A DNA stretch of 64,000 bases, from positions 3,534,001-3,598,000 of the forward strand of contig CP129482.1 in NCBI GenBank assembly GCA_030583925.1. Direction: 5' to 3'. Position 1 is the first letter of the stretch; each line of letters begins with the position of its first letter. Source of the DNA: Anaerolineales bacterium. Its GTDB lineage: Bacteria; Chloroflexota; Anaerolineae; Anaerolineales; Villigracilaceae. The notes under the pieces were generated by a model. The model was not told where the DNA came from. It made no database searches and worked only from the letters and a program-made list of their open reading frames with translations. Of the stretch, positions 7,831 to 16,772 are shown in pieces. The translations under genes and the position numbers were made by a program.

Positions 7831-8538
7831 CTATTCCACCTTCTTCGGGTTGCGGACAGGGTAGACCGGGTGCGCGAGCAAATCCGCTAGAATTTTCGTC
7901 CCTTCCGGGCTGGCAATCGCAATGATCTCGTCGAAGGCTTGAAGGGTACTATCACCGTGCGGCAATGCCATCACCCCATCGCGGATGATCGCCGCGATGA
8001 CGCAATGTTCGGCCAAGCCCATATCCTTGAGTTCGATACCAATGCCCTTGGCGCCTTCCGGCACTTTTTCCTCCACCACCGAATAATGCCCGCGGCGAAT
8101 CTTGAAGAGGGTCATCATATCGCCCAGCGACATTTCCTCTTGGATCAGACGCGCAAGCACATTGGCAGAATTAAGAGCGACATCCACTTTGAAATTTTCA
8201 TCGAACAACCACGCGTTGACCGGGTTGTTCACGCGCGCGATCGTGCGCGGCACCTCGAACATCGTTTTCGCGAGAAAACATATGGCGAGGTTGGTCGCGT
8301 CTTCGTTTGTGACAGCCGCCATTACATGCGCTTCGTGGATGCCCGCGGCTTCGAGTACGCTCGGGTCAACCGCGTTGCCCTCGTAGATCACCTCTGTCGG
8401 AAGTTCCCGATGCAAATGGGTCAGCAGTTCCCGCCGATGTTCGATCAGGCGCACATTGTAATTCTGGTTGATCAGCAAACTGGCGAGCCGCGTGCCCGTT
8501 CGTCCGCCGCCGGCAATGAGAACAAACATATTACGCAT
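7831..8538 (-). CDS. TrkA-type K+ regulatory protein (RCK), second copy
   Basis: Cytosolic RCK protein that gates potassium transporters in response to nucleotides. The 235 residues have a Rossmann RCK_N domain with VLIAGGGRTGTRLASLL (about 6-22) and the acidic strand end IEHRRE, then an RCK_C domain (about 140-222). Its start overlaps the end of the upstream RCK gene by 8 nt, so the two are translationally coupled and may form a hetero-oligomeric ring. The KimA-like permease lies just upstream. The promoter is probably upstream of the first RCK gene. Confidence 0.88.
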   Translation of the reverse strand: MRNMFVLIAGGGRTGTRLASLLINQNYNVRLIEHRRELLTHLHRELPTEVIYEGNAVDPSVLEAAGIHEAHVMAAVTNEDATNLAICFLAKTMFEVPRTIARVNNPVNAWLFDENFKVDVALNSANVLARLIQEEMSLGDMMTLFKIRRGHYSVVEEKVPEGAKGIGIELKDMGLAEHCVIAAIIRDGVMALPHGDSTLQAFDEIIAIASPEGTKILADLLAHPVYPVRNPKKVE

Positions 8539-9193
8539 CCGCCTTTCCGCTCAGCCGTTCGGTCAATGCGCCGATACCTTCGAACGTGGAACTGACATTC
8601 AGCAAGTCGCCAGCGCGCAAAATGGTCTCTGCCTCAGGTAGTGACGCTCTGCCCGCCCGCGATAGCGCTACTGGGTAACATTGTTTGCCTAAGTTCAACA
8701 ACGCGCCCAATGTCTTCCCGTCCCATGTAGCGGGGATGATAACCTCATACACTTCCACTTCGCCATTGCCCGCCGAGTAGACCGCGCGTTGAGACGGGTT
8801 CATCAACAACTCTTCCACACGTTGCGCGCCCCAATAGGTCGAGCCGACGGTTTGCAACCCAAACGCTTCGATCACCGAGCGCAGGTTGGGGTCGTAATTG
8901 CGCGCCACCACGTTCGGCACGTTGTAGAAAACGCGCGCGGCGTACGCCACCACCGCGTTGAGCGTATCGGAATTGGTGACGGCGGCTAATCCATCGGCTT
9001 CTTGAATCCCCGCGCGTTCGAGCACGCTTTCAGCCAAGCCTTCGCCCTCTAGAGTCCGACCGCGAAAATCTGGAGGGAGGCGGTTGAACGCCTCTTTGCG
9101 GCTATCTACCACCACAACTTGATGTCCGCCTTTGAATAAATGAAAACATAGTTCGGCGCCGACGCGCCCGCAACCGACAACAATAAAGTTCAT
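8531..9193 (-). CDS. TrkA-type K+ regulatory protein (RCK), first copy
   Basis: Paralogue of the next gene downstream. The 220-residue protein begins MNFIVVGCGRVGAELCFHLF, a full GxGxxG nucleotide-binding Rossmann motif, with VVVDSRKEAF at the end of strand 2, then AVTNSDTLN. RCK_C-like sequence (VYEVIIPATWDGKTLGALLN..) occupies about 145-215. An AGGAAG site precedes the ATG. It follows the KimA-like permease by 32 nt on the same strand, consistent with a potassium-uptake operon. Confidence 0.88.
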   Translation of the reverse strand: MNFIVVGCGRVGAELCFHLFKGGHQVVVVDSRKEAFNRLPPDFRGRTLEGEGLAESVLERAGIQEADGLAAVTNSDTLNAVVAYAARVFYNVPNVVARNYDPNLRSVIEAFGLQTVGSTYWGAQRVEELLMNPSQRAVYSAGNGEVEVYEVIIPATWDGKTLGALLNLGKQCYPVALSRAGRASLPEAETILRAGDLLNVSSTFEGIGALTERLSGKADA

Positions 9194-9225
9194 GACGCTC
9201 TTCCTTTTTGAAAAATCATCGTGCG

Positions 9226-11178
9226 CTAGGGGATTTGATATGGAACTTCGGTGATGATCACGCCGGGCGTAGACAATAACTCGCGGCGGAGCAGTTCAGC
9301 CGTTTGCATGTGCAGCGCGCTGTAGATCTTCTTTTCGGGGATGAAATGCGGGACGACGATAGTGATCGTCTCATTCGGCTGGCGGCTGGCTAGGATCTCT
9401 TCGATGTAACCAAGCAGAGGCTCTACGAAGAGACGATAGGGCGATTCCAGTATCACGAGACGAGTGCCGCGTCCCCACGTTTCCCATTTTTTGCGGACCT
9501 TTTCCGTATCCGCTGGTTCGAGCGAAACGTGAACAGCCGTCACATCGTCGGACAACATGCGCGCATAGCGGAGCGCGGCGAGCGTTCCCCGGTGAACGTT
9601 GCTGACCGCCACCAGCACTCGATGACGGACATTGTACGGAGGCGGCTCGCCGTACTTCTCTAGCGAGAGGCGGCTTGCCATGCTGGCGTAGTGACGATGG
9701 ATCCAAATAAAGACCGCCATCAAAATGGGGGTAAGGATCAGCACGATCCACGCGCCGTCGTGGAATTTTGTCACAGCAAATACGAGCATCACCACCCCGG
9801 TGCAAAGCGCCCCAAACCCGTTGCTGATCATTTTGACGAACCAATTCTTATCGTAGTGCAGCGGATGAGCGCGGTCGTGATCTTTGGGTTGAGCCGCCGG
9901 GTCCAATTTACCCGAACGCCACCAGCGCCGCGTCATACCAGCCTGCGCCAGCGTGAAAGACAAAAATACGCCGATCGCGTACAGCGGAATGAGGCGTGTT
10001 ACGCTTGCCTGAAATATGACGATGAGAAATGAAGCCACCGCCGCGAGCGCGACGATTCCGTAAGAATAAACGAGGCGGCTCCCGCGATAGGTCAACTGGC
10101 GAGGCATGAAACCGTCGCTGGCGAGCAGTGCGCTCAAGCGCGGAAACCCGGCGAAAGCGGTGTTTGCGGCGAGGATAAGAATAACGGTAGTTCCGAAGAT
10201 CACGCAGAGATAAAAGAAGCCTTGCCCAGCAAAAACCGTACGGGCGATCTGGGAAATAACCGTTTCTACTTCGGATGGGACGGCTCTAATCTCCCTCGTT
10301 AGGAACGAGATTCCTACGAACAATACGCTCAAGATACCAGCCATCCAAATCAACGTTACGCCGGCGTTGCGCGCGCGGGGCTCTTTGAAAGCGGTCGTGC
10401 CGTTTGAAATAGCTTCCACACCGGTCATCGCGGTCGTGCCGCTGGAAAATGCGTGAAGCAAAAGAAAAGCGGTGATCCCGGTGAGTTCTTCGACATGCTC
10501 GATCTCCGGCGGGTTAAGTACAACGCCAAGCGAACCGCCCACCCATCGAAAAATCCCGATCCCGATCGTCAAGAACATGACCGCGATAAAGAAGTAACTC
10601 GGAATGGCAAACGCCGATCCCGATTCCCTGACCCCGCGTAAATTGACCAGCATGATGAAGAAAACGAAAAAGACCGAAATACCCACGCGGTACTCGAACA
10701 ACTCCGGGTACGCCGAAACGATCTGTGCGACGCCGGAGGAAATAGATACGGAAACGGTCAGGATGTAATCGGTAAGCAATGCCGCGGCGGCTACAAGAGC
10801 GGGGAATTTTCCGAGGTTATCCGAGGCTACAATGTACGCGCCGCCGCCGCTGGGATATGCGTGAATGATCTGCTCGTAGGATACAACGACGATAGCGAGC
10901 AACGCCACGATGACGATCGAGATCGGAAACACGTAGCCGAACGCCAGCGTTCCCGCGCCGGCAAGGATAACAAGCACCTCTTGCGTGGCATACGCGGTGG
11001 ACGATAACGCATCGGACGCGAACACAGCCAAGCCCACTCCCTTGCCGATGGTCTCGTGTTCGGCGTCTGCTGTGGGAAGAGGGCGTCCTAACAGGAAATC
11101 TTTGAATTGAGGGGTCGGCGCAGTCTTGGCGTTCCGGTGAATGAACGACGATTCTTGCTCGGTTTTAGGGTCAATCAT
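9226..11178 (-). CDS. APC-superfamily permease, KimA-like potassium importer
   Basis: Proton-coupled K+ importer of the KimA/YdaO type is the best reading; a generic amino-acid permease is the alternative. Of 650 residues, about 45-480 form some 12 membrane helices with the APC signature FASDALSSTAYATQEVL (about 52-68) and SGGGAYIVASDNLG. The C-terminal ~150 residues form a soluble domain typical of KimA (VLVAVSNVHRGTLAALRYARML). Two RCK genes downstream support potassium as substrate. A promoter-like TATAAT (11215-11220) and a hairpin with a U-run (11191-11212) precede the gene. Confidence 0.8.
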   Translation of the reverse strand: MIDPKTEQESSFIHRNAKTAPTPQFKDFLLGRPLPTADAEHETIGKGVGLAVFASDALSSTAYATQEVLVILAGAGTLAFGYVFPISIVIVALLAIVVVSYEQIIHAYPSGGGAYIVASDNLGKFPALVAAAALLTDYILTVSVSISSGVAQIVSAYPELFEYRVGISVFFVFFIMLVNLRGVRESGSAFAIPSYFFIAVMFLTIGIGIFRWVGGSLGVVLNPPEIEHVEELTGITAFLLLHAFSSGTTAMTGVEAISNGTTAFKEPRARNAGVTLIWMAGILSVLFVGISFLTREIRAVPSEVETVISQIARTVFAGQGFFYLCVIFGTTVILILAANTAFAGFPRLSALLASDGFMPRQLTYRGSRLVYSYGIVALAAVASFLIVIFQASVTRLIPLYAIGVFLSFTLAQAGMTRRWWRSGKLDPAAQPKDHDRAHPLHYDKNWFVKMISNGFGALCTGVVMLVFAVTKFHDGAWIVLILTPILMAVFIWIHRHYASMASRLSLEKYGEPPPYNVRHRVLVAVSNVHRGTLAALRYARMLSDDVTAVHVSLEPADTEKVRKKWETWGRGTRLVILESPYRLFVEPLLGYIEEILASRQPNETITIVVPHFIPEKKIYSALHMQTAELLRRELLSTPGVIITEVPYQIP

Positions 11179-11188
11179 GTCGGCGATA

Positions 11189-11210
11189 AAAATGCCTCGC
11201 GGGGAGGCAT
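11189..11210 (-). terminator. Hairpin with U-run between sensor kinase and permease
   Basis: On the minus strand AATGCCTC, loop CCCGC, GAGGCATT followed by TTTAT. It lies downstream of both the sensor kinase stop (11236) and the TATAAT at 11215-11220, so it could end the kinase transcript or act as an attenuator in the permease leader. Confidence 0.55.
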
Positions 11211-11214
11211 TCGT

Positions 11215-11220
11215 ATTATA
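11215..11220 (-). promoter_or_regulatory. Candidate -10 box for the permease-RCK operon
   Basis: TATAAT on the minus strand, 15 nt after the kinase stop codon and 36 nt before the permease ATG. No clear -35 is visible. Confidence 0.4.
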
Positions 11221-11235
11221 CGCCCAATTGACCCT

Positions 11236-14200
11236 TTATGCCCGTGGAGATTCTTTCACTTGTGTTAGAGGTACTTGTAAAAAGAACACGCTTCCATTTC
11301 CTAATTCACTTTCCACCCAAACTTTCCCGCCATGCCGCTCCGCAATAGACCTGACGATGGCAAGCCCCAGCCCGGTGCCGCGCTGTATCAACGCGTCGCG
11401 ATTGGTGCCGCGGTAGAACTTTTCGAACAAACGCTTCTGGTCGTTTTCCGAAATGCCGATACCGCTGTCTTGCACGGCAAAGATCAGCGCGTCGGGCAGG
11501 GCTTGCAAATGGACGGTCACGGTTCCGCCCTCCGGTGTATATTTGATCCCGTTTTCGATAAGGTTATACAACGCCTGATGCAGTAACGCCTGATCGGCTT
11601 CGATCACATGCGGCAGGTCGCGCGGCAATTCGACTCCGAGTGAAATATTCTTCTGCTTCGCCTGTAATTGGAGTTCGCTGGTCGCATGTTCGAGGATATC
11701 CAACACAGGGATACTTTCGACTTGCAAACCCACACCGAACTCGATGCGCCCGAGGTCGAGCAAGTTATTGACGAGTTTTGCCATATTGTCCACGCCCTGG
11801 ACGATCATCTTGGCGTAATTCTTTTGCTGTTCGTTCAACTCGCCAGCCATCTCCAGCATCGTGGCATAACCGCGCATCAACGTCAACGGCGAACGCAGAT
11901 CGTGGCTCACTGTCGAGACAAAATCCGATTTCAGCGTATCAATCTCTTTGAGTTGAGTCACGTCGCGCAAAATGCACACGCGTCCAACGGTCTTTTCCTC
12001 GGCGGTCATCGGCGAAGCCATCGCAAGATAGGTTCGTCCATCCGGCATCGAGACCTCTGCGGAATGGCGTTCACTGGATGAGGCTTGTAACAGTTCGTTC
12101 AGCGCTTTCACTTGGATCAACCGTTCGGCTTCGGGGCGTTCGCCGCGGCGGATGGTAACGCCGAACACGTGACCCGCCGCCGGGTTCGCCAGAATCAAGC
12201 GGTTCGACGCGTCCGTGACGAGCACCGGGTCCGGCGTGGAATTGAGGATCGCCTCCAACTGGCGGCGGCTCTCCTCTACCGCCATGAAAAGGCGAATGTT
12301 GGCGATAGCAAGAGTCGCTTGGCTTGCCAAAGTGCTGATGAATTTTAGATCCGATTCAGTGAAGACATGTTGTTGAGCATACGCCGCCCACAACGTGCCG
12401 TAATATCGTCCCTCATGACGCAACGCAAGCGCGATCAACGATTCAGGCTGGGGCAAGTTAGGGTCGAGAAGCAACGCCCGATTATGCGCGAGAGTCGCCA
12501 TCACCACGCGTTCCTGCTGTTCGGTCAGCCCGACGATCTGCTGATCCAAGTGCATGTACACATCCTGCTCCAGCCCATCTGCAAAACGGAGGGGCGTTTC
12601 GGCGGGAAGCATTTCGCGCTGCAGGATAATGCGCGCCGAACTGGCGCCGCTGGACACCAACGCTTCAAGTGCCGGGCGAATTGCATCGCCCAGCGTCAAG
12701 CTGGATGCCACCCCCTGGCTGACCGCGAGCAGGCGGTTGAGGTCTTCCATGCGGTCTTGCAGGCTGGCGCGCATTTGCTCGAACGCGGCGCGCAATTCGC
12801 TGAGTTCGTCCACGCCGTCCACGGTGAGCGGACGATCCAATTTGCCGGTGGAAATATATTTCGCCTCCGCCGCGAGGTTTTGCAATGAGCCGGTTACCGA
12901 ACGCAGGCTGGCGCGCAAGGCAACCAGCGCGATCGCGCCAAGCAGGAGAATCAACAAGGCGATGGGCAAAGCAATTTCGATGGCCACGCGCTGCGCCTGC
13001 CCGGCAGGCGCCATCAACACCACTGCCCACGGTTGCCCCTCCGCTGGTTGAAAGTAGACCAGTTGTCTCGTCCCGCGCGAAGCGGTTTCGTCGAAGAAGG
13101 CTGGTTGGTCGCTCCGTTGACCGGCGTACTGCGTGAAGATCAAGTTCGATTGAGGATGATACAAGATTATTCCCTGTTCATCCAACAGGATTCCCACGCC
13201 GTTCATTTCCTGCAAACCGTTCAAGTTTTCGATCAGCGGACGCAAATATGGATTCGAGTTGAAGTCCGTTCGGGCGATCAATGCACGCGTGGAATTGGGG
13301 ATCGCGGCGAGGAACGACACGCGCGCCGGCTCGCCTTGAACCGCCGGGGGAATTGTGTACATTTGATTCGGAATCCCCAAGGCAAGCGGAATCCCCGCCT
13401 GTTCCGGCGCGGTGAGTTGGAAAGTTTGTTCCGGCGGGTAACTCGCGATCAATGTGTTCGAGGAAATATCGTAGACGGCAAGTTGACTAAAAAAAGGGAT
13501 GGATCGAATCTGCTCGCCGAGGAACGCGGGCAGGTCGGCATCGTTAGTTTGGGCGAGCCGCGCATCGGATGCGATCTGTGAGGATAGGTTTTGTCCCGTC
13601 CCGATGAAATACGGGATACTTTGCGCGCTCACCTGCGCCGCGCCGGCGAGCCGGTCTTGCAACAACTTTCGCGCGGCGGAACCAGCCACGACCCAACTGC
13701 CGAGGAGTAGAAGGAGTAGAAGGATGGAAACAATCGTCCCTGCGCCTGAAACGAAACGCGTCTCGATACTGCGCTCCGCAGGTGAAGGTTGCAGTGAAAC
13801 AGCCGCGCCCCACAGATGCGGCGAAACGGTTGTGAGGATTTGCGCGGCGAATCCGGCGATCAACATTTCGATGCCGAAGGTGAGAATCGCTGTGCCAGCG
13901 TTGCTGAAGGCAAAGTCGAGCCGTTCGACTGATGAGGCGATTGCCGACGCGGTGAAGTACGCGCTGACAATGAAGATCAACGCGTGAATCAGCGTGAGCG
14001 ACGCCACGTTGAACAAGGGCTGTCTCAGCAAGCGGAAGAACGGCGTGCGATAGTTCTGACGCGTCGAGACGGCGAAGATCGCCCCGAGGAATCCAAATTC
14101 AAGAATGGAAAAGAGGCTGTGCGTATCCCAGACGCCGCGTAACAGTCCGCTGAAGATTCCCACTGCCGCGCCGGCGTACGGTCCGAGGAAGCCACCTGCC

Positions 14201-14505
14201 AACGTCCACGGCAGCGCGGAGAACAACATGACGGTCGAGCCGGGCGCTTCGGCGGGAATCCCCGGCACCGGTAACGACGCGCCGGTTTGAAATTTCAAGC
14301 CGAGGAACAATGTTGCCATGGGAGTGAAGACGCCCAGCGTAAAGAGAATCCACCGCGCCTGAGTGTTCCATCTGGGATGATAACCGCGCCAGCTTAACAG
14401 CGAAAAAGCAAACAGACCGCCCAGCCCGATCCAAACCATCCACCCGGCGATGGACATGGGATTGAAATATGCAAGTTGATTCAACAATGTCGCGACGAAC
14501 TGCAT
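11236..14505 (-). CDS. Large hybrid-input sensor histidine kinase
   Basis: Membrane sensor kinase of 1089 residues. An N-terminal multi-helix membrane domain (about 15-225) and a further helix (about 260-280) precede an extracytoplasmic sensor region (about 285-510), a helix (about 510-533), HAMP (about 533-585), GAF (about 585-735), PAS (about 745-860, LEAILNSTPDPVLVTD), HisKA with the phospho-acceptor histidine 868 in VSTVSHDLRSPL, and HATPase_c (about 960-1080) with NLIENGIKYTP, DSGIGIS and GTGLGLAI. There is no receiver domain and no adjacent response regulator, so its partner is elsewhere. The ATG is 6 nt after TATAAT, implying a leaderless mRNA. Confidence 0.92.
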   Translation of the reverse strand: MQFVATLLNQLAYFNPMSIAGWMVWIGLGGLFAFSLLSWRGYHPRWNTQARWILFTLGVFTPMATLFLGLKFQTGASLPVPGIPAEAPGSTVMLFSALPWTLAGGFLGPYAGAAVGIFSGLLRGVWDTHSLFSILEFGFLGAIFAVSTRQNYRTPFFRLLRQPLFNVASLTLIHALIFIVSAYFTASAIASSVERLDFAFSNAGTAILTFGIEMLIAGFAAQILTTVSPHLWGAAVSLQPSPAERSIETRFVSGAGTIVSILLLLLLLGSWVVAGSAARKLLQDRLAGAAQVSAQSIPYFIGTGQNLSSQIASDARLAQTNDADLPAFLGEQIRSIPFFSQLAVYDISSNTLIASYPPEQTFQLTAPEQAGIPLALGIPNQMYTIPPAVQGEPARVSFLAAIPNSTRALIARTDFNSNPYLRPLIENLNGLQEMNGVGILLDEQGIILYHPQSNLIFTQYAGQRSDQPAFFDETASRGTRQLVYFQPAEGQPWAVVLMAPAGQAQRVAIEIALPIALLILLLGAIALVALRASLRSVTGSLQNLAAEAKYISTGKLDRPLTVDGVDELSELRAAFEQMRASLQDRMEDLNRLLAVSQGVASSLTLGDAIRPALEALVSSGASSARIILQREMLPAETPLRFADGLEQDVYMHLDQQIVGLTEQQERVVMATLAHNRALLLDPNLPQPESLIALALRHEGRYYGTLWAAYAQQHVFTESDLKFISTLASQATLAIANIRLFMAVEESRRQLEAILNSTPDPVLVTDASNRLILANPAAGHVFGVTIRRGERPEAERLIQVKALNELLQASSSERHSAEVSMPDGRTYLAMASPMTAEEKTVGRVCILRDVTQLKEIDTLKSDFVSTVSHDLRSPLTLMRGYATMLEMAGELNEQQKNYAKMIVQGVDNMAKLVNNLLDLGRIEFGVGLQVESIPVLDILEHATSELQLQAKQKNISLGVELPRDLPHVIEADQALLHQALYNLIENGIKYTPEGGTVTVHLQALPDALIFAVQDSGIGISENDQKRLFEKFYRGTNRDALIQRGTGLGLAIVRSIAERHGGKVWVESELGNGSVFFLQVPLTQVKESPRA

Positions 14506-14511
14506 GAACGG

Positions 14512-14517
14512 ATTATA
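14512..14517 (-). promoter_or_regulatory. -10 box of leaderless sensor kinase gene
   Basis: TATAAT on the minus strand with six bases between it and the ATG at 14505. No -35 is evident. Confidence 0.6.
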
Positions 14518-14541
14518 GCCCCAATCAGCGGTTATCAGACG

Positions 14542-15282
14542 CTATTCAGACTCGGAAACGTAACTGTAGCGCCCGCGCCGTTCGGGAGGCAACAAGCGCG
14601 CCAACGTCTCCATGATCTGACGCGTACCGTTCCGGATCATTTCCTGGCGATCGGCGTGATGTTGAATAAAAAACGGTTTGCCCACTGAGAGGCTGACCGG
14701 AGCGCGTTTCCATTTGCTAAGATGGTCGCTCAAGTGAGAATTTTCTGTGCCGGTCAGAGCGACTGGAACAATGATCGCCCCGGATTTCATCGCGAGGAAA
14801 GCCGCTCCTTCCGTGCCTTCTTCCAATCCGCCGATGACGGTTTGCCTGCCCTCCGGCGCAAGCGCGAGCATCCTGCCCTCCGCAAGGGCATCGAGCGCGG
14901 CGCGCATGGCGCGGCGATCCGGCTGACCACGATGGATCCAGATAAACCCGTAGGCGCGAAGCGCCGGTCCTGCCATCCGATAGTCGTTCAATTCGATCTT
15001 TCCGATACATTCTGCCTTTGCGGAAGCGGGAAGCGCCGCCGAGAGCAAGATGGCGTCCCAATCGCCAAGATGATTGAACACGATGATCGCCGGACCTTTC
15101 GCTGGAAAGTTTTCCAAGCCTCGAATTTTCCTCTTCATTGTGAAGAGGGCGATAATTTTTGTCACTACACGGAAAAATCGGCGGAATAATTTCCGCGAAA
15201 ACGTCAGTTTGGGCAAGCCGACAAGTTCGGGCTTCCACCAAGCGGTGACGGGTTTTGGTTCGGAGGTTGGCTGATCTATCAT
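14542..15282 (-). CDS. 1-acyl-glycerol-3-phosphate acyltransferase-like (PlsC family), third in row
   Basis: Membrane phospholipid acyltransferase of 246 residues. The NHxxxxD catalytic box is present as NHLGDWD, followed by FIWIHRG and the substrate-binding LAPEGRQT block. The ATG at 15282 (MIDQPTSEPKP) is chosen because it has a GAGG site and matches the paralogue upstream; a longer reading to 15516 would run out of frame through the end of the preceding gene and is rejected. Closely similar along its whole length to the gene at 15365, so a tandem duplicate. Acyl specificity unknown. Confidence 0.87.
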   Translation of the reverse strand: MIDQPTSEPKPVTAWWKPELVGLPKLTFSRKLFRRFFRVVTKIIALFTMKRKIRGLENFPAKGPAIIVFNHLGDWDAILLSAALPASAKAECIGKIELNDYRMAGPALRAYGFIWIHRGQPDRRAMRAALDALAEGRMLALAPEGRQTVIGGLEEGTEGAAFLAMKSGAIIVPVALTGTENSHLSDHLSKWKRAPVSLSVGKPFFIQHHADRQEMIRNGTRQIMETLARLLPPERRGRYSYVSESE

Positions 15283-15364
15283 GGTTAGACCTCGCGCAGA
15301 GTAAGTTGGCTGGTTTCTGCATGACGGAATCACCCCCGTGTTTGTCTCACCAAAACTCGGAGGA

Positions 15365-16111
15365 TTAATCAGGTTCGATGAACTTTGAAACGTAACTGTA
15401 CTGTCCGCGTCGTTCGGGGGGCAACATACGCGCCAACGCTTCCATGATGTGACGCGTGCCGACCCGGATCGTTTCGCGGCGGTCCGGCTGTTCGCGGATG
15501 TATAAAGGCTTTCCAATCGTCACCGTGACCGTCGCTCGCCGCCATTTTTTCATGTTGCTGTAAATGTTGGCGTTCTCCGTCCCAGCCATCGCGATCGGGA
15601 TGACCGGCGCGCCGGATTTGAGCGCGAGGAAGGTCGCGCCGTCGGTCCCCTCTTCGAGTCCGCCGGTGAGCGTTTGCCTGCCCTCCGGCGCAATGACTAC
15701 CATGCGTCCTTCGGCGAGGGCGTCGAGCGCCACGCGCAAAGCGCGTTTATCGGGTTTGCCGCGATGGATCCAAATAAAGCCGTAGGCGCGAAAGACCGGA
15801 CCAACCAGCCAGTGATCGTCGCGGTTTTCGATCTTGCCGACCCAATCTGCCGAATGAGGAATGACCGCCGCGCCCACAACAACATCGGCATCCCCGGAAT
15901 GATTCCCGACCAGCAATGCAGGTCCCTTTTGGGGAATATTTTCCAAACCGCGTACAGTAATACGCATAGTGCAAAAGACGAGCAATTTCATGCAATAGCG
16001 GTAGAACACGCGGAAAGCGCGCCGCGCCAGCGTCAGTTTGGGGAGAACGATGAGTTCCGGTCTCCAAATTTCGGTAACGGGCTTAGGCGGAGCGGATGGC
16101 TGATCCGGCAT
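15365..16111 (-). CDS. 1-acyl-glycerol-3-phosphate acyltransferase-like (PlsC family), second in row
   Basis: Paralogue of the next gene (248 residues), with NHSGDAD as the NHxxxxD box, FIWIHRGKPDKRALR and VIAPEGRQTLTGGLEEG. The ATG at 16111 (MPDQPSAPPKPV) aligns with the start of the third copy; it overlaps the 3' end of the first acyltransferase by 29 nt, implying coupled translation. An upstream in-frame start at 16162 is unlikely because it lies far into the previous gene. The two duplicates may have split acyl-chain or head-group preferences. Confidence 0.87.
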   Translation of the reverse strand: MPDQPSAPPKPVTEIWRPELIVLPKLTLARRAFRVFYRYCMKLLVFCTMRITVRGLENIPQKGPALLVGNHSGDADVVVGAAVIPHSADWVGKIENRDDHWLVGPVFRAYGFIWIHRGKPDKRALRVALDALAEGRMVVIAPEGRQTLTGGLEEGTDGATFLALKSGAPVIPIAMAGTENANIYSNMKKWRRATVTVTIGKPLYIREQPDRRETIRVGTRHIMEALARMLPPERRGQYSYVSKFIEPD

Positions 16112-16772
16112 AGACGCCTCCGTATTCTTCCGGCAGTAACCCGGCGAGGTGCGACATGACAAGGTCTGCGTTGCGTTGTCTCATTTCGTGTCGTTGTGTT
16201 CCTTTCGCTTCTATTTCCGGCAAATGGATCGGCTTTCCAACGCGCATTTCGAGGGCTGGTTTTGGTTTGTGAAACGCGCGTTGAAAAAAATCTCCCGTCG
16301 TGCCGACCAAGCCTACCGGCACCACCGGCGCGCCGGTCTGCTCGACGATATAGGCAATGCCCGGTTTCGCGCGCCGCATGGCGGTCGCGTGCGAACGCCC
16401 GCCTTCGGGCGCGATCAACAGCGGCAAGCCAGACTGAAGGATGTGAATGATCTTGGTCAGCAGGGCGCGGTCGTACTCGCCGCGATGGACGGGGATCACG
16501 CCATACATTTTGAGCACGAGCCCTTCGGCGGGTTTGTCGAACACGTTTGCCGCGCCGATGATCTCCAATTTATCGGGCCAGAACGCGCCGATGAACGGCG
16601 GGTCGAACATGGAAACGTGATTCGTCGCCACCACGTAAGGCTTTCCGAACGGAATGCGCTCTTCGCCGCTGATCTTCACGTCGGCAAGCAGGTGAAAGAT
16701 GCCGCGCGCCAGCGGCTTCATCACGCGGCGCATGATTTTATGCCGCAGGGGAACGCGATACACATCCGTCAT
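16083..16772 (-). CDS. 1-acyl-sn-glycerol-3-phosphate acyltransferase (PlsC family), first in row
   Basis: A 229-residue PlsC-type enzyme, more canonical than the two paralogues: NHVSMFDPP supplies the NHxxxxD box, GVIPVHRGEYD the glycerophosphate-binding block and LLIAPEGGRS the third motif. It probably makes phosphatidic acid from lysophosphatidate at the inner membrane face. It overlaps cmk by 4 nt; cmk next to plsC is a recurrent bacterial arrangement. Likely the main PlsC of the three. Confidence 0.9.
   Translation of the reverse strand: MTDVYRVPLRHKIMRRVMKPLARGIFHLLADVKISGEERIPFGKPYVVATNHVSMFDPPFIGAFWPDKLEIIGAANVFDKPAEGLVLKMYGVIPVHRGEYDRALLTKIIHILQSGLPLLIAPEGGRSHATAMRRAKPGIAYIVEQTGAPVVPVGLVGTTGDFFQRAFHKPKPALEMRVGKPIHLPEIEAKGTQRHEMRQRNADLVMSHLAGLLPEEYGGVYAGSAIRSA

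Noticed and set aside
15283..15516. N-terminal extension of the third PlsC-type gene
   Set aside because: Reads out of frame through the end of the previous gene; the ATG at 15282 has a ribosome site and matches the paralogue.
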